DNA of 64,000 nucleotides, from assembly GCA_945862305.1 (NCBI GenBank), contig CAMAXF010000003.1, positions 62,001 through 126,000 on the forward strand, read 5' to 3'. The first letter of the stretch is position 1. Each line of letters opens with the position of its first letter. This document shows positions 57,962 to 64,000 of the stretch, piece by piece. This stretch comes from Bordetella parapertussis. GTDB taxonomy: Bacteria > Pseudomonadota > Gammaproteobacteria > Burkholderiales > Burkholderiaceae_A. Under the pieces are notes generated by a model. That model worked only from the letters and a program-made list of their open reading frames with translations. It was not told the DNA's origin and ran no database searches. Position numbers and translations under genes: made by a program.

Positions 57962-59224
57962 TCAGCTGCCGCGTTTCATCATGTCAAAGAATTCGCCGTT
58001 GTTCTTGGTCTGGCGGATCTTGTCGAGCAGGAATTCCATGGCCTGGATTTCGTCCATGTCGTGTAGGAGTTTGCGAAGGATCCAGATCTTCTGAAGCAGC
58101 TCTGGCTTGATGAGGAGTTCCTCTTTTCGGGTGCCGGAGCGGTTGATGTTGATGGCCGGATACACCCGCTTCTCAGCCAGGCGGCGCTCCAGGTGCACCT
58201 CCATGTTGCCCGTGCCCTTGAATTCTTCGTAGATGACTTCATCCATGCGTGAGCCGGTTTCGATCAGGGCCGTGGCAATGATGGTGAGGGAGCCGCCCTC
58301 TTCGATGTTCCGAGCCGCGCCAAAGAAGCGCTTGGGTCGGTGCAGGGCGTTGGCGTCCACACCACCGGTGAGCACCTTTCCTGAGGTGGGCACCACCGTG
58401 TTGTAGGCGCGGGCTAGCCGCGTGATGGAGTCGAGCAGGATCACGACGTCCTTCTTGTGCTCTACCAGTCGCTTGGCCTTCTCGATGACCATCTCGGCCA
58501 CCTGAACATGGCGTGTGGCGGGCTCATCGAAGGTCGAGGCCACGACCTCACCGCGCACGGAGCGCTGCATCTCGGTGACCTCCTCGGGCCGCTCGTCGAT
58601 GAGCAGCACAATGAGCACGACCTCGGGATGGTTGGTGGTGATGGCATGGGCAATCGTCTGCATCATCACCGTCTTGCCGCTCTTGGGCGAGGCCACCAGC
58701 AGGCCGCGCTGCCCTTTTCCGATGGGCGAGACCATGTCGATGATGCGGCCGGTGATGTTCTCCTCGCCCTTCATGTCTCGCTCAAGACGAATGGGCTCGT
58801 CCGGGAAGAGGGGCGTGAGGTTTTCAAAAAGAATCTTGTTCTTCGAGGCCTCTGGCGGCTGACCGTTGATCCGATCGACCTTTACTAGGGCGAAGTAGCG
58901 CTCGCCGTCTTTGGGGGTGCGAACCTCCCCCTCCACCGAGTCGCCGGTGTGCAGGTTGAAGCGGCGAATCTGGGACGGTGACAGGTAGATGTCGTCGGTA
59001 CTCGCCAGGTAAGACGCCTCGGGCGACCTGAGGAAGCCAAAGCCGTCGGGCAGGACCTCCAGGACACCGTCGCCAAAGATCTGCTCGCCGGTCTTGGCCT
59101 TTTTCTTGAGGATGGCGAACATCAGCTCCTGCTTGCGCAGGCGACTGGCATTCTCGATTTCGAGGGAGCCAGCAAGTTCAACCAACTGGGTGACGGGGAG
59201 TGCTTTGAGTTCGGAGAGGTACAT
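57962..59224 (-). CDS. rho: transcription termination factor Rho
   Basis: A 420-aa hexameric RNA helicase. It has an N-terminal helical and cold-shock domain ([19 protein letters not shown]), Walker [12 protein letters not shown], Walker [17 protein letters not shown] and the Q/R loops. Length is standard for proteobacterial Rho without inserts. It follows trxA on the same strand (84-base gap), the widespread trxA-rho order. Confidence 0.98.
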   Translation of the reverse strand: MYLSELKALPVTQLVELAGSLEIENASRLRKQELMFAILKKKAKTGEQIFGDGVLEVLPDGFGFLRSPEASYLASTDDIYLSPSQIRRFNLHTGDSVEGEVRTPKDGERYFALVKVDRINGQPPEASKNKILFENLTPLFPDEPIRLERDMKGEENITGRIIDMVSPIGKGQRGLLVASPKSGKTVMMQTIAHAITTNHPEVVLIVLLIDERPEEVTEMQRSVRGEVVASTFDEPATRHVQVAEMVIEKAKRLVEHKKDVVILLDSITRLARAYNTVVPTSGKVLTGGVDANALHRPKRFFGAARNIEEGGSLTIIATALIETGSRMDEVIYEEFKGTGNMEVHLERRLAEKRVYPAININRSGTRKEELLIKPELLQKIWILRKLLHDMDEIQAMEFLLDKIRQTKNNGEFFDMMKRGS

Positions 59225-59270
59225 GTCGCGGAGGGAGGGCTTCTAGGTGGGGAGGGCGGTGAGGGGGGGC

Positions 59271-59292
59271 GGCCCAGCCGGGGTGCTGGGCC
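59271..59292. promoter_or_regulatory. perfect 8-bp hairpin between trxA and rho
   Basis: GGCCCAGC (59271-59278) pairs with GCTGGGCC (59285-59292) around a six-base loop in the trxA-rho gap. There is no T-run on the minus strand, so it is not a simple intrinsic terminator. Confidence 0.5.
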
Positions 59293-59308
59293 GATGAAAC
59301 GGGGTTGC

Positions 59309-59635
59309 TTAGAGGTGGCTGTCGATCCAGGCGGTGAGCTGCGACTTGGCGGCTGCGCCAACCTTTTGGGCCACCACGGCACCGTTCTTAAACAGAATCA
59401 TGGTGGGGATGCCTCGGATGCCGTGCTTGGCAGGGACCGCGGTGTTCTCGTCCACATTGATCTTGGCCACCACGAGACGGCCGGCATAGTCTGCGCCGAT
59501 CTCTTCCAGGATGGGGGCGACCATCTTGCAGGGGCCACACCATTCGGCCCAGAAGTCGATGAGAACGGGGAGGTCGGATTTCAGGACATCTGCCTCGAAG
59601 CTGGCATCGGTCACGGCTTTAACGTTTTGGCTCAT
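59309..59635 (-). CDS. trxA: thioredoxin 1
   Basis: A 108-aa thioredoxin with active site WCGPC in FWAEWCGPCKMVAP, the cis-Pro turn IPTMILF and the buried Asp (LIDFW). It reduces disulphides in the cytoplasm. The start MSQNVKAV at 59635 matches family length; the frame upstream is open but unrelated. It is divergent from the addB-like gene; the 124-base gap between them holds no clear promoter that I can defend. Confidence 0.97.
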   Translation of the reverse strand: MSQNVKAVTDASFEADVLKSDLPVLIDFWAEWCGPCKMVAPILEEIGADYAGRLVVAKINVDENTAVPAKHGIRGIPTMILFKNGAVVAQKVGAAAKSQLTAWIDSHL

Positions 59636-59759
59636 GGGTTGTTCAACAGGTGGTGAAGGGTTGAGGTTGTGTTTGATCGGGGGGTCAGGCACCGGGCGGC
59701 GCGAGTCGGGATCAAAGACTGATCCGCAAATTGATCAGCGTCCAGAATAGCATAGGGCC

Positions 59760-62492
59760 ATGCACGCTGCTCAAACGGCCATTCAACAACTCGCGGTTGC
59801 GCTGGGCCACTGGCGAGACCTGGCAGCGCACCCCAGCCAGCACCGCTCGATGGATGCGGTCTGCCTGGATGCCGCGGTTCATCGCATCGCCCAGGCCCCG
59901 TGCCCGGGCCACGTGGCGGTGGTAAGTGCAAGCCCGCCATTGCTCCAGGCCATCCGCCGCAGGCTCGCCCTGGGCCGAGGGGCCGTGTCCTCGGCCAGTC
60001 TGGGCATTGCACCCTGGCCACTGCCGGCCTGCCTCAGCATCGACGACAGCCTGGAACAGGCCATCATTCGACGGGCCTCCGGCTCGGCCGATGTGCCCCG
60101 CACCCAGCAGGCGCGCATTTCCGAGTTGGCCAGCGCGGTGGCCAACTCACCGGTGCTGTCGGCAGGCCTGGCACCCACGGCCCGGTCTGCCTGGCAGTTG
60201 GCCTCAGAATGGGCCGCGCTCTTCAACCGATGGGATTGGCTCATGGCGGCCTGGTCACTGGGCGGTGAGCCCGATGCACAGCCCGTCGACCTCTCCGACG
60301 TCTCCCTGCTGGCCACCCTCTACGAAGCCTGTTGGGATGACAACGACCCGGCAACCTGGTTTGCATCGCACCCGCCGCGAGCGGATGAAGCCCAAGACAT
60401 CCTCTGGTGCGGGGTTCACCCCGCCGATCCGCTCGACCACGCCCGGCTGGCAGTGGCCTGGCCCGGTCGCTGGCAGGCGGTGGCCGTGGAGCCCAATCAA
60501 CAGGCAGGCCTGCTCGCAGTGGCCTGGCCCGACATCCAAGACCTGCAGGCGGGGCGGTCACCGCAGCCGGCCGACTGGGACCCACCCGCCTTGCGCAGCC
60601 AACACCTGTCGGCATCCCTGGAAGCGGGCGCATTCACGCTCGACTGCACATGCCTGGAGGGTGCCCGCATGGAGGCCTGCGCGGGCCTTGCCGTCGAGAC
60701 CTTGCTGGCCTGGTTGCGCGAGGGGCGGGCAGATTTGGGTGTGGTCCCTGCAGACCGACAAATGGCTCGGCGTGTGGCGGCGGGCTTGTCAGCCCATGGC
60801 ATCTTCATCGACGACCTCTCCGGCTGGTCACTCGACACCACCCTGGCCGCCACGGCCTTCGATGGCTGGCTCGACCTTCTCCTTCACCGCATCACCCGCG
60901 ATCGTTTCCTGGGCTGGGTGCAGAGCCCTCTGGTCATCACAGCCCTTGAGCGCACTGGGCTCATGCATGCCGATGCTGCCGAGGCCATCGACCGTCGACT
61001 GCGCCGCCAGCCATCGGGCCGTTTGAACCTAGATGCCGTCTGTCCAGCGCTGAGCCCCCCCTGTAGGCGCTGGTCTGAGGCGCTGGCCCAGGCGGGCACC
61101 ATGGGTGCCTGGCTGGCCTGCATCCAAGACAGCCTGCGCGAGACGGGTCTGGAGGCGGTGTTGCTGGAGGACGCCGCCGGCTTGCGCCTGATCAGCGGCA
61201 TGGCTGAGTTGGCGGTGGCCTTGTCCGATGAGCCGGTCACCGTGGCCAACACCCAGGCGGCCCTGGCCGACACGCTTCGTCAGGCTCGGCTGCCCATCCG
61301 CGCCGACGGCGCCTCCATTCGAATGCTCAGCCTGGCGGAGGCGGCCCTCTCCGAGATCGACGGCCTCGTGCTCCTCGGGGCCTCCGATGGTCGTTTCCCG
61401 GCACGGCCACCCAATCGCCTTGTCACCCGCAGTCGGCGAGACCTTCTCTTTTGCCTGCCTGCGCAAGCCCTCGAGCAGGCCCGATTCGTTTCGAACCTGG
61501 CCGAGGTGCTGGCCCGCGGCGTGCCCGTGGTGGCCATTGCCCAGCGGGATGCGGAAGACCAGCCCGCCACCTGGGCCAGTTGTCTGGCGCGGCTCCACCT
61601 GGTGGCACCGAGCACACGGCCCCGCCTGGCACACCCGCTAGCTACAACGCACCTGCTGCCACTGCCACCGCCCACGCCACCGGCAGTGATGCTTGCGGGC
61701 CTGCCCTCGGAGGTCAGTGTCTCGACCCTCCAGTCGCTGGCGAGTTGTCCGTATCGGTTTCATTGGCAGGCCGTGCTGGGCCTGTCGTCGTTGTCGCCTC
61801 TCAAAGACCTCTCGGGGCCACCCGACCTTGGACTTCTTTTGCATCGGCTCTCTGAGGCGGTGGGAGATCCGGCCATGCAGGCACCGCGCCATCCCGAGGC
61901 GGCCTTGCCGCAGGCTTGGTCCGATTGGCTCGAGGCCACGCTGCGCAGCATGGCCCAGGGCCGAGGCTGGTCGGCAGACCTTCTCGCGCAGGCCCGACCA
62001 CTGCTCCCCGGGTTCGCGCAATGGCTCGCCGAGACGGCCTGCAGCCACAACCTCGTGGGTCTGGAACAGGAGTGGATTGCAGACCTTCCCAAGAGTCGCG
62101 TGCGCCTGCGAGGCCGCTCCGACCGCCTCGATGCCCACCAGGACACGGGCGGGCTGCGGCTGGTGGATCTCAAGATCACATCGGCCGACACACTGCGTGC
62201 TCGGCTGCGACGCGACAGCGGCGCCCTGCAGATCGAGGCTTACAGCTGGCTGTTGGAGGCTGCTGGCATGGGCCGGCCCGAGGAGCAGGGCTGTTTGAGC
62301 GTGTCCTGGTCGGGGGCCCGTTGGGTGGCCTGCGACCATCAGCCCGAGCTCATGGCCACGGCCGACAAAGCCCTGGCTCGGCTCGCGCAGGGGGAGCCTG
62401 TGCGGGCGCTCGCCGGCGAGGGCGATGGCGCCGACTGCGAACACTGCCCCGCCAAGGGCTGCTGTCGAGTTCAAGACTGGGGCGCTGTCTGA
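59760..62492 (+). CDS. AddB-like PD-(D/E)XK nuclease of an AddAB-type complex
   Basis: A 910-aa protein with an inactive helicase-like N-terminal half and a C-terminal RecB-type nuclease: S-VSTLQSLASCPYRFHW (first cluster Cys), LRLVDLKI and GALQIEAY as the catalytic core, and CEHCPAKGCC at the end, likely the other three ligands of an iron-sulphur staple as in AddB. With AddA it resects double-strand ends for RecA. It overlaps the helicase gene by one base (TGATG). Confidence 0.85.
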   Translation: MHAAQTAIQQLAVALGHWRDLAAHPSQHRSMDAVCLDAAVHRIAQAPCPGHVAVVSASPPLLQAIRRRLALGRGAVSSASLGIAPWPLPACLSIDDSLEQAIIRRASGSADVPRTQQARISELASAVANSPVLSAGLAPTARSAWQLASEWAALFNRWDWLMAAWSLGGEPDAQPVDLSDVSLLATLYEACWDDNDPATWFASHPPRADEAQDILWCGVHPADPLDHARLAVAWPGRWQAVAVEPNQQAGLLAVAWPDIQDLQAGRSPQPADWDPPALRSQHLSASLEAGAFTLDCTCLEGARMEACAGLAVETLLAWLREGRADLGVVPADRQMARRVAAGLSAHGIFIDDLSGWSLDTTLAATAFDGWLDLLLHRITRDRFLGWVQSPLVITALERTGLMHADAAEAIDRRLRRQPSGRLNLDAVCPALSPPCRRWSEALAQAGTMGAWLACIQDSLRETGLEAVLLEDAAGLRLISGMAELAVALSDEPVTVANTQAALADTLRQARLPIRADGASIRMLSLAEAALSEIDGLVLLGASDGRFPARPPNRLVTRSRRDLLFCLPAQALEQARFVSNLAEVLARGVPVVAIAQRDAEDQPATWASCLARLHLVAPSTRPRLAHPLATTHLLPLPPPTPPAVMLAGLPSEVSVSTLQSLASCPYRFHWQAVLGLSSLSPLKDLSGPPDLGLLLHRLSEAVGDPAMQAPRHPEAALPQAWSDWLEATLRSMAQGRGWSADLLAQARPLLPGFAQWLAETACSHNLVGLEQEWIADLPKSRVRLRGRSDRLDAHQDTGGLRLVDLKITSADTLRARLRRDSGALQIEAYSWLLEAAGMGRPEEQGCLSVSWSGARWVACDHQPELMATADKALARLAQGEPVRALAGEGDGADCEHCPAKGCCRVQDWGAV

Positions 62493-64000
62493 TGGACACC
62501 CAACTCTCCACAAATCCCATGCGATCGGTGGTGGTCGAGGCGTGTGCCGGCAGTGGCAAGACCTGGCTGCTCACCGCCCGGGTGGTTCGGGCGCTGCTGG
62601 AAGGGGCCTCGCCCGGCGGAATTCTGGCACTCACCTTCACTGACAAGGCGGCCGCAGAAATGCGCAGCCGCATTCGCGAGGCCTTGTTGTCGCTGTGTCA
62701 CCTGCCATCAGAACGGCTGCGTCTTGTGCTCTCAGACTATGGCCTCTCGGGAGAGGCCCTCGAGCGGGCCATGGCCTCGGCACCCCGGGCCTACGAGCTG
62801 TTGTTGGTGGCCGATCAGCAGCCCACGATTGGCACCTTTCACGCGTGGTATGCGCAGCTGCTCTCTTATGCACCCTCGCCCATGGCCAGCCTGGCCACCC
62901 TCGGGCTGGCGCCGTACCCCAGCATGGTGAGGGCCGAGGCCTGGGCCAGTTTCGTGGCCACCACGGCTGCCGATCCCACACACCCGCTGGCCCAATTGGC
63001 CGAGCACCTCGGCTTTGACACCGCCCGGCAGGCGGTGCTCAGCGCGGCAGCAGACTGGCGAGTAGCCTTGCAGGCCGATGCAGACCCGAGTGGGGAGGAC
63101 CTCCTCACCGCCAGGGCCCAGGCCAATGAAGACTTGGCGAGCTGGGTGTCGCAGACTGCACACACCGCCGAAGCACTGGCGCCTTTCTTTCAAGAACTGC
63201 CCAAGCGAGACGCGCATGCACAGGCGCTTGCGGCCTGGCGCCAGTCCGATGCCCGAGCCCTCGCAACACTCTTCTTGAGAGACGCCCCGGAGGGTCAGGC
63301 GCGTCAGATCATCAAGCATCGGTTTGTGCGCAAGGCCGATCGAACCGCCTGGGGCCCTCAGGCCATCGACATCGAGCATGGCATTGTCCGGCTGGTGGAG
63401 GCCCTCAATGAGGCCCTGGAGCAGGCCGATCGCCGCATTCAGGCGGCCCGCCATCGCATGCTGTGCCGGGCCAGTTTGGACTGGCAAGACCACTGGGCGG
63501 GCTGGGTGGCTCGCACCGGGGAGACCGACTACGACGGCCTCGAGGCGGCCGTGGTGCGCCTCATGGCCTCCGCGGAGGCCCCCGCATTGTTGAGCCGGCT
63601 CGATTGCCGTTACGAGCAGATCTTGGTCGATGAGTTCCAAGACACCAACCCCGTGCAATGGGGCTTGTTGCGAGCCTGGCTTGAGCCGCATGTGGGGGCA
63701 GAGGGTGTGATGCCGGGTGCGCCGAAGGTCTTCATGGTGGGCGACCCGAAGCAGTCCATCTACCGGTTTCGAGGCGCAGACCCGAAGGTCTTTATCGCGG
63801 CGCGCGAGTGGCTGGTTGCGCACTACCGTGCGGCGTGCATCGAGACGGACACCACACGTCGGTGCGCACCGGAGGTGGTGAACTTCATGAACCGTGCATT
63901 GCCCGACTGGGGTGGCAGCCGCTATCGCGCCCACAGCAGTCACCCATCGGCCCTGCCGGGCTGTGTGGCCCACCTGCCTTTGCCCAGTCTCGAATCTTCC
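62492..64000 (+). CDS. UvrD/AddA-like helicase, N-terminal part (runs off window)
   Basis: The frame is open from ATG 62492 to the window end (503 residues) and has no stop. It shows superfamily 1A motifs: Walker A ACAGSGKTWLL, motif Ia LTFTDKAAAEMRS, motif Ic GTFHAWY, Walker B ILVDEFQDTN and motif III VGDPKQSIYRFRGA. It is the motor subunit expected beside the AddB-like gene. A C-terminal nuclease domain, as in AddA, cannot be confirmed since that part is outside. Confidence 0.9.
   Translation, partial: MDTQLSTNPMRSVVVEACAGSGKTWLLTARVVRALLEGASPGGILALTFTDKAAAEMRSRIREALLSLCHLPSERLRLVLSDYGLSGEALERAMASAPRAYELLLVADQQPTIGTFHAWYAQLLSYAPSPMASLATLGLAPYPSMVRAEAWASFVATTAADPTHPLAQLAEHLGFDTARQAVLSAAADWRVALQADADPSGEDLLTARAQANEDLASWVSQTAHTAEALAPFFQELPKRDAHAQALAAWRQSDARALATLFLRDAPEGQARQIIKHRFVRKADRTAWGPQAIDIEHGIVRLVEALNEALEQADRRIQAARHRMLCRASLDWQDHWAGWVARTGETDYDGLEAAVVRLMASAEAPALLSRLDCRYEQILVDEFQDTNPVQWGLLRAWLEPHVGAEGVMPGAPKVFMVGDPKQSIYRFRGADPKVFIAAREWLVAHYRAACIETDTTRRCAPEVVNFMNRALPDWGGSRYRAHSSHPSALPGCVAHLPLPSLESS

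Noticed and set aside
62732..63973. A 413-codon minus-strand frame opposite the AddA-like gene
   Set aside because: The plus strand has all helicase motifs through this interval and runs off the window without a stop; the antisense frame is a shadow.

Overview
The window reads as one continuous piece of a high-GC betaproteobacterial chromosome, most likely order Burkholderiales. The evidence is the gene order: ndk-rlmN-ispG-hisS-yfgM-bamB-der-hfq-hflX-hflK-hflC-hisZ-purA-tRNA-Leu-rnr-rlmB, rpsP-rimM-trmD-rplS, surE-pcm-nlpD and trxA-rho-rpmE2, together with Burkholderiales-type extras such as HisZ, type B L31 and the AddAB-like pair. I cannot name the genus. Genes are packed tightly, with many 1-8 base overlaps (ATGA, GTGA, TTGA) and several convergent genes whose 3' coding ends overlap.

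Region 1 (1-9764) is accessory. After the tail of a ZIP-type metal transporter comes an 11-gene Tad/Flp-type locus: a Flp-motif prepilin, a TadG-like and a TadE-like protein, an exported protein of unknown function, a 43-aa hydrophobic small ORF, CpaB, a secretin (CpaC/RcpA), a CpaF/TadA ATPase with an N-terminal FHA domain, TadB, TadC, and a TadE-like protein whose N-terminal half is a DUF192-like domain. It ends at a strong intrinsic terminator. No TadZ/CpaE, prepilin peptidase or TadD/TPR gene lies in it. This is the best candidate for an under-described system: a compact secretion or pilus machine with two unusual domain fusions.

Region 2 (9765-31209) holds rpmG-rpmB, radC, fkpB-ispH, tRNA-Thr, several envelope and redox genes (SOUL protein, DUF457 membrane protein, periplasmic redoxin, multicopper oxidase), ridA, recG-oxyR-cysM, trhO, tRNA-Arg, dusA, wrbA, a CBS protein, surE-pcm-nlpD, a 3'-5' exonuclease, rlmD and yccA. 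rpoS, the usual neighbour downstream of nlpD, is absent there. An orphan intrinsic terminator at 22626-22660 suggests a small RNA.

Region 3 (31210-48203) is the conserved housekeeping array: nucleotide metabolism, isoprenoid synthesis, tRNA charging, outer-membrane assembly, Hfq/HflX/HflKC and purine synthesis, then RNase R without its usual N-terminal winged-helix domain, and RlmB.

Region 4 (48181-64000) holds a Nudix hydrolase, mltB, the rpsP-rimM-trmD-rplS operon coupled to a CoA-pyrophosphatase-type Nudix gene, a CbiB-like membrane protein, rsgA, a pterin dehydratase, orn, a large ArnT-like membrane protein, rpmE2, rho, trxA and the AddB/AddA-like nuclease-helicase pair (addA runs off the window). 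Two genes here appear to use rare start codons: ATT for mltB and CTG for the CoA pyrophosphatase. Each has a well-placed Shine-Dalgarno sequence and no ATG, GTG or TTG that would preserve the expected N-terminus.

No insertion sequence, prophage, CRISPR array or rRNA was seen, and no stretch longer than about 180 bases lacks a gene.
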